59,898 nt of DNA. Origin: Isochrysis galbana. Taxonomy: Eukaryota > Haptophyta > Isochrysidales > Isochrysidaceae. Positions 44,647 to 55,757 of this stretch are shown one piece after another. Position numbers and translations under genes: made by a program. Below the pieces are notes generated by a model, which did not search any database, had not been told where the DNA came from, and was given only the letters and a program-made list of their open reading frames with translations. Position 1 is the first letter of the stretch, and the number at the start of each line of letters is the position of its first letter. Location: NCBI GenBank assembly GCA_018136815.1, contig CM030934.1, forward strand, positions 2,492,172 to 2,552,069, read 5' to 3'.

Positions 44647-46231
44647 ATGTCCGCTGGCGATGTCGTGCGTGAGGGCGATAAGGTCTGGACGCTAGTGCTC
44701 GATGCGCGTTTGCAGCCACGGAACAATCGGCCGAGCACCATCGGGCCCATTGCTGACGGCCGTGACATCAAGATTGGGCGTGCCGTAGAGTGCGACGTCA
44801 TACTCGACTCCAAGAGCTTCCCCTCGCTGATAAGCCGGCTTCACGCAACCCTACGCCTCGAGAATGGCATGCCGGTACTGTACGACTCGTCTCTGAATGG
44901 GTGCGATGTCGACGGCACTCGAAAAGTCAAGACGTCTGAACAGCGTGTGATCCTGCATGAAGGCGCCAAGATCATCTTTGGTGTACGGGGTTCTGAGACC
45001 GAATTCGTCTACAGGGTTACATGGGGCTCTCCGAAAGCAACAGTAGCTGCGCCGGCACTGGCCTCACCATTGCAGCCTACGATCCCTCTTGCCGTGAACA
45101 GTGAACGGCACAGCGGCAGTGGTCTTGGTCACACCATTGGTGCAGAGGACTTGGAAAGTGCACCAGAGGACATGATGATGGAAGAGCTGCAATGCTGTAT
45201 TTGTGCTGAACTTTTGGTTCGGCCATGCACGTTGACGTGCTCGCATTCGTTTTGCTCCCCTTGCATCTACGACTGGGAGCGAAGATCTCGTACTTGTGTC
45301 ATATGCAGAGAAGAGTTGCAGATTGAACCACCCAAGACGGTGTGGCTTCGTTCCTCATGCCATCTGCATGGGTGTATTAGCAGTCAGTACTAGCATCGGG
45401 CGTACCACCCGGCCCGCGCGCGCTGTCATGACCGCAAGAAAGTATGCAGGCGACGCGTCTAAGATCACAACCTTGTGGCGACAGCGACTCACCCGCAATG
45501 ATCAATCTTCTTTCCCCTATTTGCAGGTTCGATTGCTAGACGGCATTACTGCAAAGCTTGCTGCGCGATGCCTTCATGGCGCAGAAAAGGCGGATTGGCA
45601 CGAACGCGCTGCGGCCTGGGATGCGCGCGCGGACGAAGCCGCACGCACATGGGGAGATGCACTACCTAAACCGGGTGTGGCTGTCGCGGCCGCTGCAACA
45701 CCCGTGACTCGCTATGTGGTAGCGCCATGTACAGAAGGTTCTCGCTCCACTTGCCGTCGTTGCCTGAAAGCTTTGCCTCCTGGGTCTATACGACTCGGCG
45801 TACGATCGCATATCCCGTTATTCAATCACACAGTCGTATCTTGGCACCATCCGTCTTGCCTATCCTTGCGTGCACTCTTGGAAGAGGAGGCCTCTGCAGG
45901 TCGGCATATCACAAGCTCAACCGACGCGGACAAGATGCTCACCTCGCAGATGGAAGGCTATGCGCAGCTGGCTTTAGCCGACCGCGCGCACCTGTGCCAG
46001 CACATGTTGGCAGGCGCACAAGCTGTGCAAGGTGCTGCCTGCCGAGCAGCAAGTCGGAGAGCGGCACGGGACACGCCAACTAGCATGGCTAGTGGCGCTC
46101 GTGGGGGGGTTGGACGTGGCTCGGTGCGCGGCAATGCACGTGTAAATGCAAGTGGACCCCCGCAGGCCGCCGCGGGCGTTTCAGCCCGCACTAGCACCAA
46201 CCCTCGGCCACGCCGACCGGTTGGGCCATGA
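44647..46231 (+). CDS. FHA-RING-PARP-type zinc finger protein (putative E3 ubiquitin ligase)
   Basis: The CDS is 44647-45339 joined to 45527-46231, 465 aa. The intron is 45340-45526 (donor GTGTGG, acceptor GCAG) in phase 0. An FHA domain covers about residues 33-125 (IKIGRAVECDVIL, ISRLHATLRLENG, DSSLNGCDVDG). A C3HC4 RING spans 183-220 (C183, C186, C198, H200, C203, C206, C217, C220). Then comes a PARP-type zinc finger with C307, C310, H339 and C342 (CRRCLKALPPGSIRLG ... WHHPSC). The tail is Arg/Gly/Ala-rich. FHA-RING recalls CHFR and RNF8, ligases in mitotic checkpoint and DNA-damage signalling. The PARP-type finger, known to bind DNA breaks, suggests a nuclear damage-response ligase; this role is inference. 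I do not know this exact combination from CHFR or RNF8. Confidence 0.88.
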
Positions 46232-46811
46232 CGAGCAAGCTTTGCCTTACACACAACCGTTGCTGAGGAGTAGAACATGTGCCTCTGCATTGTGCTGAGA
46301 CCACCGTCGGCAATTGGCAATTGGAGGCCGGACATTATGGTGCGTGCTATGTTAAGAAGCTCGCGCGTCTCGGTACGGTTGGCTTCCTTTCGATTGTTCG
46401 CTCGCGCTGGTGGCCCTTGGGACTTGTACTAAGAGGTGCCGCAATCACGGGCAACATCAATGCAGTGTTTGACGTTATGATGGATAGTAGATGATAATGA
46501 TAGGCAGGGGCTTGACGTTATGATGACGTTGACGACCAGGCAGATTTGCCAGTTACGATGAGTAGTCTATTCCACCACATAAAATTTATAATGGTTACCC
46601 CCCATGAGCCAACGGCCCACCGATAGCAGCTATCAGGAGCCTCGCTCGATGTCGCTTTCGTGTTGAATCAAGCCACACGGCTTGGATTGTAACGAGATGG
46701 CCCGAGGGCCCGACGAGACGTGACGAGATTTTTGCGGTAACGGCGAACTAGACTGTAGAGTGGGAGAGTTTCCCCTCTACTAAGCTTGGTCTTAATGCGG
46801 TGTGACCGTTT
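46232..46811. other. Short intergenic
   Basis: 3' side of the FHA-RING gene; no further gene seen. Confidence 0.5.
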
Positions 46812-46827
46812 TAGAGACAAGCGGGAA

Positions 46828-47773
46828 GAACCTACTTTTATAAGTGGGGGTCAATGGGGGCCTCGCGCCCCCCTCTCTCCATCGCGGACACCCCCCGGGG
46901 TGGGCCCGTACAATCCACCCCAGCCCCTGCCCTTTGGCAGGGGCTGAGCAATCAACACTCTGGCCCAGACCCCTAGTGGGCGCGGGCCGTGACTCGCACT
47001 CCCACGCCCAGCATGGGCCTGCCCTCGAGCTGACTCCCCCCCCATCCCTGGTCGCCAGGCGGACAGAGGGCTTCGGGCGGCTCCAAGGGCCAGCGAGGCA
47101 AGCGTGGGAGAGGCAGGGGGGGCCAGGGGCCAGGGGCTGAGCCCCAGCCTCCACTGCCCCCTGAGCTGCCCTGGCTGGCCCTCTGGGAGCCCCCAAAGGG
47201 CCTCTGAGAGCAGGCCGTGGCGCGCCGCATGGCGACGCGCCGCAGGGACAGAGGTGGAGGAGAATGGAGAGAGGGAGAGGGGGGGTTCTGCTCCCCCCCC
47301 GATGGGGTGCGGTGAGAAACGAGACTCGTTTGCGTTAGCAAACGGGCGGAGGGGGGCGGCTGGCGACAGGAGGGGGATGAGGAGGGAGAGGCTCAAGGCG
47401 CCTACGGGAACCACGGTGGCAGGTATCTCGGGGTGCAGTCTTTTATTTCTCGAGGACAGCTCGCGGCGAGAGCTGTAAGTAAGGGCCGTTTCTTTTCATG
47501 ACGAGAGGTTCCTCCCCCCCCCCCCCGGTGCTTTTTCCCGGAGAGTCGCCCGACGTAGGTCGGTCCGCCTCAATGGGTTTTCCCTCATTGTAGCTTGTGG
47601 GGAGTTATAATGGGAGCCGGGGGTTTGCGAGGGGGGAGATTCGGAGGGGTGCATATTCGTATGTGTCTAGTGACAACGCACGTCAAGGCGTACGGGCAGG
47701 TGCGCTGAGGGGTGTCGTGATAGTACCAGGCTAGTAGCAGTAGTGGTACTAACGCTCAGATGTTTTATTATTA
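46828..47773 (+). mobile_element. ~940 bp non-autonomous retroposon, full copy with 16 bp TSD
   Basis: It begins GAACCTACTTTTATAAGTGG and ends CTCAGATGTTTTATTATTA. The 16 bp repeat TAGAGACAAGCGGGAA flanks it (46812-46827 and 47774-47789). It is collinear with 42867-43799 in the opposite orientation, including the TGCCCTTTGGCAGGGGC hairpin, the CGGGAGCCGGGG region and the GTGTACGGGCAGGTGCGCTG-like 3' block. The two different long duplications show independent retroposition events. Confidence 0.88.
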
Positions 47774-47789
47774 TAGAGACAAGCGGGAA

Positions 47790-48230
47790 ACCGGGGCGAA
47801 AGGAATTGGCAAGGAACAAGGAAGCCGTCAGGAAGGTGGAAGGCGGAGGAAGTGTCTTGGCAGGGCGACGGAGGGCGTAGATTTTAACGGTCGTACGACG
47901 GTAGAAGAAGAGTGGAGAGGAGGGGTGGTAGTAGAGGTAGAGGCGGGGACGGTAAGACGGTAAAAAACCGGTTCTCAGGATCGCTTTCTTTTGGCAAAAA
48001 AGCATGGATGGCCTCCATATGCTCTAACTAGAAGACCCTCCGAGTCTCAATTTCCCATTCTTTCGCGCGCACGCGCGCCGACGGTAAGAAAATTCAAAAT
48101 TCCCATTTTTTGGCCCAGCGGTGTCGATCGACGGCTTGATCGACGGCCCACGTTACCACTTTAACGACCGCTCGGAAGCTGTTTTTGGTCGCTCGGCCAC
48201 AATTTTTTGCCTGGCTGGGCCTCATCTAGG
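47790..48230. other. Intergenic, no supported gene
   Basis: Only short ORFs. Confidence 0.5.
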
Positions 48231-48600
48231 GCGGTCAAACAGGGGCTTTTTAACTATTAGTAAGGGTTGGGCTGCAATTTTTGACCGTGGCGCGAGGCCC
48301 AATAAAAAACCTTCAGGGGGGGCCACCCTGCCGCCACGAAAATCTTCGCCAGGAAATGGTGCGATTCTCCCCCCTCCCCCCCCCCTCCGTCACGCGCGCT
48401 CACGCTCTACTCGTAAAGAATTGGCGGTCGCGCCCGCGGGGGGATCGATTCCTTTATATCTAAGCTACATTCGGCATTTGATTCCCGCCCGATGCAGCGC
48501 CGTGTCGGGCTGCCGACAGTCCGACCACCCCCTGACCCTCTGGCATCATGGCCCGCGCAGCCCACCCAGCTCCTCACAGCGCGCGCACGCGGCTACCCTG
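48231..48600 (+). repeat. Dispersed ~375 bp repeat, copy 1
   Basis: GGCGGTCAAACAGGGGCTTT through CCTGACCCTCTGGCATCATG to GCGGCTACCCTGGCT is repeated at 54173-54560 with few differences. A 140 bp piece lies at 27735-27872 (minus) and a diverged piece at ~39180-39350. The downstream frame to 48945 (LTDAAVHAWLTSLRVEAAVA) is probably part of a related element, not a host gene. Confidence 0.85.
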
Positions 48601-48894
48601 GCTGCCGCAGAGCCCGCCCTGACCATCCCGACCCGCCCCTCGCAGGATTTGCCCTCACTCGAACTCGGCATCGAGAACCAGGACCAGCTCACCGACGCGG
48701 CCGTCCACGCGTGGCTGACAAGCCTCCGCGTTGAGGCTGCCGTCGCGGCCCTCCTCTCTCTGACAGTGCCAGATTCGGCGCTGATCGATGAGGCAAGACC
48801 CGTGGGTGGCCTCAGGACGGGCCACGTCGTAGCTCTCTACGCCGCGGCGAGCAAAAAAGCCCAAGATCTTGTCAGAGCGCCTCACAGCGCATCT

Positions 48895-49335
48895 GGCGGG
48901 AACCCACCGACGGCTCAACGTTCAGTGGGCTCGGCGGGTGGGTGATTTCGACGAGGGTTCGGCGCGCGGCCTGCCCGATTGACGTGACCATCCAGGTGGG
49001 ATATGCGTATATGGTATCTGGTGGGGTCCGCCATCCGGATGGATCGTGGAAAACGGCCACGCAGCGCGCCCGGCATCGGTTCGAAGTTGGGCTCTCCGGG
49101 CCTCCCTCGGCGACGGCTCAACGTTCAATGGGCTCGGCGGGTGGGTGATTTCGACGAGCGAGGGTTCGGCGCGCGGCCTGCCCGATTGGCGTGACCATCC
49201 GGGTGGGATATGCGTATATGGTATCTGGTGGGGTCCCCCATCCGGATGGATCGTCGAAATCGGCCACGCAGCGCGCCCGGCATCGGTTCGAAGTTGGGCT
49301 TTTTGAGCTTTTGCGATTTTAGCGTCTTTTGTCAG
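48895..49335 (+). repeat. Satellite-family outlier, two ~205 bp units
   Basis: Two near-identical units (GGCGTGACCATCCGGGTGGG, GGTATCTGGTGGGGTC and CGGCATCGGTTCGAAGTTGG in each). They match the plus-strand reading of the 13.4-15.4 kb satellite in word order (TCGAAGTTGGGC, CGATTGGCGT, ATATGGT), so they are diverged members. Confidence 0.8.
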
Positions 49336-49840
49336 TTTTTGATTACGTTTTGTTGTGGGGGCCCAAGGGGGGGGTCCGGGTCCTAATGGGCCCCGGATAT
49401 GTGCTAGTTGGGTGTATTGGGAACTTTCTCCCGAAAAAAATCCTTAAATTTCCTCAATTCTGAGATGATCATTTTTTCACCCCTTGTTTGATCGCCCTAC
49501 CTCATCAGTTGTGATGATAATGATATACTAGATGGATACGTATGACTCGATCGTTTATCGTATATCGATGTTTAATTGTACATATACATATGTGCCCCAT
49601 CCTAACGCTAAAGCTCGCCCACCACCATCCCCTTTCGCCTCCCCTTGCTTTCTCGGAGTAGGGCAGCGTACTATCTTAGCACAAACCTAGCCAGGCATTC
49701 AACAGGTTAGTCTAAGATGCGCACAGGCTTTAGATACCCCGAGAGATGAGAAGCAAGGGCGGCCAGCAGCAGACGGAGCCGTTCAGCCGGTGAGAAGGTG
49801 TGAAGAAATGTGTGAAAGAAGATAGCTTGCTGGCTCTCCG
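49336..49840. other. Upstream region of the serine acetyltransferase gene
   Basis: No gene; the AT-rich part 49490-49600 is followed by GC-rich leader sequence. Confidence 0.5.
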
Positions 49841-50764
49841 ATGATGCCGACGGCCCCTTCGCTCATAGCACTCTGCGGGGCTAAGCGCTTCCGTGAGAGC
49901 AGCGACGAGGAGATCGCGGCACACGCTGGTGCCATCGTCTACCAGCTTCACGCCCACGCACGTCGCATGCACGACTCGCTGCTCCTTCGTCGGATAGCGG
50001 AGGAGGCGGTGCTCTCGCAGATGTCACTCAGTGCGATCGTCGCGGCGGTCCTCGCAGAGAAGGCGAGTGCAGTGTTAAACAGGGGATCAGTCGAGCTCAA
50101 TGCATTTTCCAGAGACGTACGCATGGTACTCTCAACCCCACCTCTCCTTCGCTGCCTCGTGTGCGATCTCTACAAGATCGTGCAGGCGGATCCAGCCTGT
50201 GAGAGTCTGCTGCAGCCGGTCCTCTTCTTTAAGGGGTTTCATGCCCTCTGCCTGCACCGCGTCGCACACACACTTTGGACAAGGAATACAGCTGCAGATC
50301 GGCTGGAGGCCTTTCAGCTTCAGGCCATGAGCTCTGAGCTGTTCTGTGTCGACATTCACCCCGCAGCCAAGGTAAGCCCTGGCGTGATGATGGATCATGC
50401 TTCGAGTGTCGTCATTGGCTCTACGGCCGTCATCGGTAGTGACGTCTATATCCTTCACCAGATTACTCTCGGAGGCACAGGCAAGCATGGTCGTGGAAAA
50501 AAACGGCACCCAACAATAGGTGATGGAGTAAATTTGGGCGCAAGTTGCACGATTCTTGGCGACATATCAATAGGGCAGGGTTCAACTGTTGGTGCAGGGG
50601 CTATTGTCACACGTTCCGTTCCTAGTGGTTCAACTGTCGTAGGTGTGAACAGAATACTTCCCAGCAGTCCTGATGCAACGTCAATGCGCGTGCACAGTCT
50701 CCACGGTGGCACCAAAGTGGTATCGCAAACGCGCACAGATACCCAGCCTCACTCACGCCTCTAG
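49841..50764 (+). CDS. cysE/SAT: Serine O-acetyltransferase
   Basis: Intronless, 307 aa, start MMPTAPSLIALCGAKR. It acetylates L-serine with acetyl-CoA to O-acetylserine, the first step of cysteine synthesis. The N-terminal helical domain includes YKIVQADPACESLLQPVLFF and KGFHALCLHRVAHTLW. The left-handed beta-helix contains VDIHPAAKVSPGVMMDHASS, VIGSTAVIGSDVYILHQITL, GGTGK, KRHPTIGDG and VGAGAIVTRSVPSGSTVVGV. Catalytic equivalents of E. coli CysE are visible: D117, D171, D185/H186 and H223. The bacterial enzyme is ~273 aa; the extra N-terminal residues are few and not an obvious transit peptide, so a cytosolic location is plausible. The C-terminus ends in a short non-conserved tail, so feedback and cysteine-synthase docking cannot be predicted. 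Confidence 0.95.
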   Translation: MMPTAPSLIALCGAKRFRESSDEEIAAHAGAIVYQLHAHARRMHDSLLLRRIAEEAVLSQMSLSAIVAAVLAEKASAVLNRGSVELNAFSRDVRMVLSTPPLLRCLVCDLYKIVQADPACESLLQPVLFFKGFHALCLHRVAHTLWTRNTAADRLEAFQLQAMSSELFCVDIHPAAKVSPGVMMDHASSVVIGSTAVIGSDVYILHQITLGGTGKHGRGKKRHPTIGDGVNLGASCTILGDISIGQGSTVGAGAIVTRSVPSGSTVVGVNRILPSSPDATSMRVHSLHGGTKVVSQTRTDTQPHSRL

Positions 50765-51384
50765 CATGAGAGCCACCTCCAAACTTTGTCAGTTTCTTCG
50801 AAAGTGATCAGCTCGTAACGCTTAACGTGTCATCCGTCAGGTCGAACCAGACGATTCCTTCCGTTGACTGCGCTTGTTGGTTCAAGATCTGACTTGGATC
50901 GCGACGTCTCAATCACAGAATGGAGAAAGAATGTGCTCATATAAGCTCATGCACATGTCATGTAACCCTTTTGTGACATAGGACGGCCCTAAGCTTTCTT
51001 GCCAACGATGTTGTTTGGCGAACGCTTGCGTTTGCGCAAGTGAACGGTATACCGCACGGGGGGGGGGGGGTTCTAGACCTGTGACAGAGCAACTAAGTTT
51101 ATACTTGGTTCCCCCAGAATGAAGGGGGTAGTGTAGAGGTATCGCCCTGGCACCATCGCGGTGACCAGGGCGGTCGAGGCAGTAGAGAGAGCGACGCCAT
51201 CGCTTGCACTCTCTCCAGAACAGAACCGGATAAAATTCTCTTTACAAAACCCCAAACACCACTATCTCACGCACACTCACAGTAACACGTAGAACACTAA
51301 TGTAAACAGGAGGTAGATATCTAGATATCTGGCGGGTATCTAGTTCCACGCCTTAGACCTGGCTCCTTTGGGTCAAGATTACCC
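50765..51384. other. Intergenic, G-run at ~51057-51070
   Basis: 3' side of the serine acetyltransferase gene; no supported gene. Confidence 0.5.
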
Positions 51385-53763
51385 GAAAGGCGAAAGGAAA
51401 AAAAAAACTTCTTAATATTCTCGCCGCGCGCGCGACTACGCACCCTTATTGTGCTGCCACGCCCGCTACTCTCATCTCCCCTCCACCTGCCTTGCGGCTC
51501 GTCCCTCGTGCACTACCTAGGGGCTGGGTGTTTGGGGTTTCCTGCAGCAGGCGGTGTGCTCCGATCGATCCCCGATAGGTTTTCCACTCCTTCCTCCTGC
51601 GCCATCGGGCTATCGGTTTCCATGTTTTCTTGTTGAGTCCGTGAGTCCGTGAGGTGGGCGGTTAAATCGCGGGGAGTTTTGAGGGCGGGGGGCAGGTAGG
51701 CGGGTGAGACGTGGGACACGGCTTTGTGTTGTGCGCGGTTAGGCGAGTCTATCCATTATGCGGAGCGCTTGCGCTACCGCGGACAGGTTCATGCCCAGCG
51801 TTAGCGTGCCTTTGTCGTTGATCGTAAAGACGGGGGCGCATAGTTCTCGCGGGGTCTTGAGCTTGGGTTTTCTTCCCTGGGAGGCTTTGCTGGTGCGTGC
51901 GGCCGAGGGTCTCTCCGGGGGTACGAGGCCTCTGGCGAGTACTGTGAATCTACTCAGGGTCTTTTCGATGACCGGCACGTGGTGGAAGGTATAGTTGTCA
52001 AATTCTGCTTTGTAGAAGTCACCTATTATGTACCTCCATGCTATGAGGTAGAGAGCTTTGAGGCTGTCGGGTGTCGGGGCGTTCGGGTATACGAACAGTC
52101 TATCCTTGAGTTTCTGGACCGTCGATCTGTTTCTATCAGGCGTGTAGCCTGTCACAGCTTCTACGGTCAGGAAGATTTGTTGTGTGGAAGGGCATCTGGC
52201 CAGGTGTGTCGAACTTTCGCGGTGTTTACCGCAAAGTCTGCATCTCGTGGTGGTCGCCGTGGCGAACCGGTTTCGTGTGCCTAGCCTTCTGTGGGTGATG
52301 TGCTTGAAGTGGGGGTGCTTATCCGTGTGTTTTAACATGGGGTGTGTGTAGAGTTTTGCCACGTGCATCCACTCGTCTTGGGTCAGTGCTAGCTTCCGAG
52401 CCCACGCTTCTCGGGCTGGTTGGGGTTGGGCGCTGGGGCCGCCCTTGAGGTATTCTCTCGTTATGTCGGACACGGTGATTTGGTCTAGTTGCTTTTTATC
52501 GTTGAGTGTGTATTCGTCCGCTAGCGGGTATTCTAAGTGTTTCGGGCCTTTTAGCCCGCTTTCCCATTTGGCCGGTGCGTGGTATAGTGTCTCTTCTCCC
52601 GGTTTCGCTACTTCGGTGGTGTTCGCGGTTTCGCCTAAATAGTTGATGTTTGTGTATGTCCATATATTGTTCATTTTAGTGATGTATTTGTCGTCTTCCG
52701 ACGCCTTGACTTCCTTCGCCTCATTTTCCGGCGGAGTCACACCGTTCGTTTGTACCGTTTGCGTCCTAGAGGCGGCTGGGTTCGGTGGCGGGTCTACCTG
52801 TGCTTTATCTAGGAGTCTCGAGGCGTGGCGAACCACGCATTCCCACGAGTTCAAGAATTCCTTTTTATCTATTTTTGCCCCCGCGTGGAGGAAAGTCTCA
52901 GGGAGGTGTTCTACGTACCGCGCGCATTCTTCTTGAGTGTAGGGTTCGGTAAATTTGGCGTCTTTATAGACGTTGTGCACGACATGTGTGTGCAGAGATT
53001 CCCATAGGCTGACCCACGCGGTTCGGGTGATCGGCGGGGGGTCGTGGCAGTTGTGCCATAGCGGCTGAGAGAGCGCTCCTTCCCTAGAGAGGAGCGAGCG
53101 GTTTATCCTCAGTGCCCTGAAGTTTGTTAGGGCCTCTTTCCAGAATGTCGGCAACGCCGGGTTTCCTCTGAGGCTGCCCATAGGGCCTGAGGGCAATGAG
53201 GAGGGTGGCAAGCCGGCGGCAGGCGCGGCTGAAGAGACGACTTCGGAGACGCTGACGACCCCTTCGTCAGCGAGCGAGGATACATCAGACAGGCTAGTCG
53301 GTAGCGGTCGCCAAACCAATCGGGTTGGCGCAACCATCGTAGGCGGCGCGAGCCAGCGGCGAACAGCGAGGGTGTAGGCCACCGTCCATGCGGAGGGGCT
53401 AACCTCGCTGGCGCGGCCAAGGCAGCTCAAAGGCGAGTCTCGAGGGAACGAATCGGACAGTCCATCCAAGATTTGACTGGCGACAGCAGACGGATCGGCA
53501 GCGACGGAGCTCAAGGCAAGAATTAGCGTTGAACGCTCGTAATCGAGAGCATTGAACGAATGATTCGAGGACGACGAGAGCGACGAAGGGGGTAGCGAAC
53601 GAACGGCGAGAGAGAACGGAACTCCCGGAGTCGAATCGTCCCCACCACATATGAGCAGATGGGGGTGACTCCGGATCGATTGAACGACTGAAACGAAGAC
53701 GCGAATTTCGGGAAATACGGCATCGCAACCTAGGGTAGTATCCCCAGGTTGGAACGACAACAA
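51385..53763 (-). mobile_element. LINE ORF2 C-terminal region (clade A) with 3' UTR; 674-codon open frame
   Basis: The ORF runs from 53763 to the stop at 51739. Residues ~230-330 resemble the region just after reverse transcriptase (WVSLWESLHTHVVHNVYKDA, CVVRHASRLLDKA). Later come EYPLADEYTLNDKKQ, KHITHRRLGTRNRF, the knuckle CRLCGKHRESSTHLARC and AWRYIIGDFYKAEF. The first ~200 codons are Ser-rich and derive from another repeat: one part also at 8460-8560, and one 135 bp part duplicated at 54039. No reverse transcriptase catalytic motif is present, so this is a fusion and not an active element. The 3' UTR extends to about 51385, where an A-run and AATATTCTCGCC match the copy near 6860. Confidence 0.8.
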
Positions 53764-54172
53764 GAAGGCTTTGCTCAGCCGTCCGAGGGACGGCGAGCTC
53801 GTAGATCGGAGAGGCGAAACATTAGAGGTACGAAATGAAACGCGAACGGGAGTGACAGAAGTGTCGAGAAGCGAAAGGGGTGGCGGTCCAGGCCGCCGAG
53901 GAATCGAGAAGTCAACGAAGCATATGGCGGCGGCCTCGCCTATTCCCTAACGGCGGTTGCGGCCGAGGACGACGAGACGACGAAGGTAGGCGCGGTGGGC
54001 GTCGGGAATCTCCGGCTCGCCCTCGCAAAGGAAGCGAGCGTTGAGCGCTCGTAATCGGGAGCATTGAACGAATGATTCGAGGACGACGAGAGCGACGAAG
54101 GAGGTAGCGAACGAATGGCGAGAGAGAACGGAACTCCCGGAGTCGAATCGTCCCCACCACATATGAGCAGAT
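53527..54172. repeat. 135 bp direct repeat (53527-53661 and 54039-54172)
   Basis: GAACGAATGATTCGAGGACG through CCCACCACATATGAGCAGAT occurs in both places with a handful of changes, ~510 bp apart. The second copy joins directly to the ~375 bp repeat. The intervening 53764-54038 has no supported gene. Confidence 0.85.
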
Positions 54173-54560
54173 AGGGCGGTCAAACAGGGGCTTTTTAAAC
54201 TATTAGTAAGGGTTGGGCTGCATTTTTTGACCGTGGCGCGATGCCCAATAAAAAACCTCCCGGGGGGGCTACCTGACGCTACGAAAATCTTCGCCAAGAA
54301 ATGGTGCGATTCGCCCCCCCTCCCCCCTCCTCCGTCACGCGCGCTCACGCTCTACCCGTAAAGAATGGGCGGTCGCGCCCGCGGGGGGATCGGTTCCTTT
54401 ATATCTAAGCTACATTCGGCATTTGATTCCCGCCCGATGCAGCGCCGTGTCGGGCTGCCGACAGTCCGACCACCCCCTGACCCTCTGGCATCATTGCCCG
54501 CGCAGCCCACCCAGCTCCTCACAGCGCGCGCTCGCGGCTACCCTGGCTACCAGAGGCCCC
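54173..54560 (+). repeat. Dispersed ~375 bp repeat, copy 2
   Basis: Collinear with 48231-48600. Identity ends near GCGGCTACCCTGGCTACC, after which the two loci differ. Confidence 0.85.
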
Positions 54561-54876
54561 ACGATGACGACTGACGATAGGACGACGGACAACGACACCC
54601 AGGAAAACACCCCGACTCTCGCCCCACGACTTTCTCACGTAACTCGACTAAAATCAAACCCAAACACTCCGGCCAGACGACGACGGACGACGATCAGAAG
54701 GCGATCTGTCGGCGATCCCGTCTGGAAGGGGAATCGCACCATAACGGAAACGAGGGGCAATCCTGCCGCACAAGATTCCAAGAGACCTACCAAATAAGAC
54801 GAAAGGAGTGCGATGTGCCTAAGGGGGAGATACGAAGAGGTCGTAAATTAAACCTGATTGCCCCCAGAAGCAGATA
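54561..54876. other. Intergenic, no supported gene
   Basis: A Thr/Arg-rich frame without recognisable domains. Confidence 0.5.
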
Positions 54877-55111
54877 AAGAACCGCTGTAGAGATAGCAAA
54901 TTAAACCTATTTGCGAGGCGCCTGGGAGGAAGAAAGGTGGGGAAACTTCCCTTCTCTTTCGAGAGAAAGAGAGAGGGCGCTCCACAACCCACGATCCCAT
55001 GCATCCAAGCGAAGCTTTTGACCGAGAACGAGAACGAGAGAATTATAACGATAAATACCGAACGACGAAGAGAAGAGCGAAGCCTAACGAGTGTTGATTC
55101 GCGAATGCGAC
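54877..55111 (-). repeat. Dispersed ~235 bp repeat, copy 2
   Basis: Reverse complement of 19863-20099. Similarity stops at ATAAAGAACCG, exactly where the methyltransferase-like sequence starts in the other copy. Confidence 0.85.
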
Positions 55112-55126
55112 ACTGCTGGCCATCTG

Positions 55127-55606
55127 GGGACCTGAAGTGGGGCCGCAGGCGCGCGCCATGGGCCCCCGCCGCAGGGAAGAGAGGAGGACAAGGGAAGAGA
55201 GAGGGGAGGGGGGAGCGGTCCGGTGCTAACGTATCTTCTTGCCCTGTTTAGGTAAAAGAAGATGAAGGCTGCCAAAGCCAGGAAGGAAGGGCCGCGGCTC
55301 GCCGCGGCCACTCGCTCGGGCGAGGGAGAATAGTGCTCTGGACCCCTAAACTCTCGATTGCCCCCCCCCCCCCCCTGCGTTGTTTTACCCGAAAGGGGTT
55401 TTCCCCCAGCGTGGCCTCGAGGAGAGGGTGTGCTGGGGTGCGCAGGGCCGGTGCATGCACTAGGGGGAGGACAAATACCGAGGGGGGGGGGCAATGCACT
55501 CTCCCCCCGGTACCACGCGGACACCTGGCTCGTCAGGCATGGCGGGAGTCCGGGGCTGAAAAGTTGTGTCCAATTAGCTAGTGGGGTTGGCTAGGACATA
55601 ACATTA
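55127..55606 (-). repeat. Dispersed ~480 bp repeat, copy 2
   Basis: Reverse complement of 6934-7435, with indels in the C and G runs (for example at 55362-55375). It lies ~15 bp from the ~235 bp repeat, suggesting both belong to one larger element. Confidence 0.8.
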
Positions 55607-55635
55607 GTAATTTTAATTTTAATTTAATTATGGCA

Positions 55636-55757
55636 GCAGCACGCGCCAAGGTGTACGGGCAGGTGCGCTGAGGGCTGTCGTGTTAGTACCGGGCTACCGG
55701 GCTAGTTAGTGGGAGTAGTGGTAGTGGTACAAATGCTCAGTTATTTTATTGTTTATG
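55636..55757 (+). repeat. 3' end fragment of the ~940 bp retroposon family
   Basis: CACGCGCCAAGGTGTACGGG through TTAGTACCGGGCTA to CTCAGTTATTTTATTGTTTA matches the 3' tail of the full elements. It follows the ~480 bp repeat directly. Confidence 0.75.
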
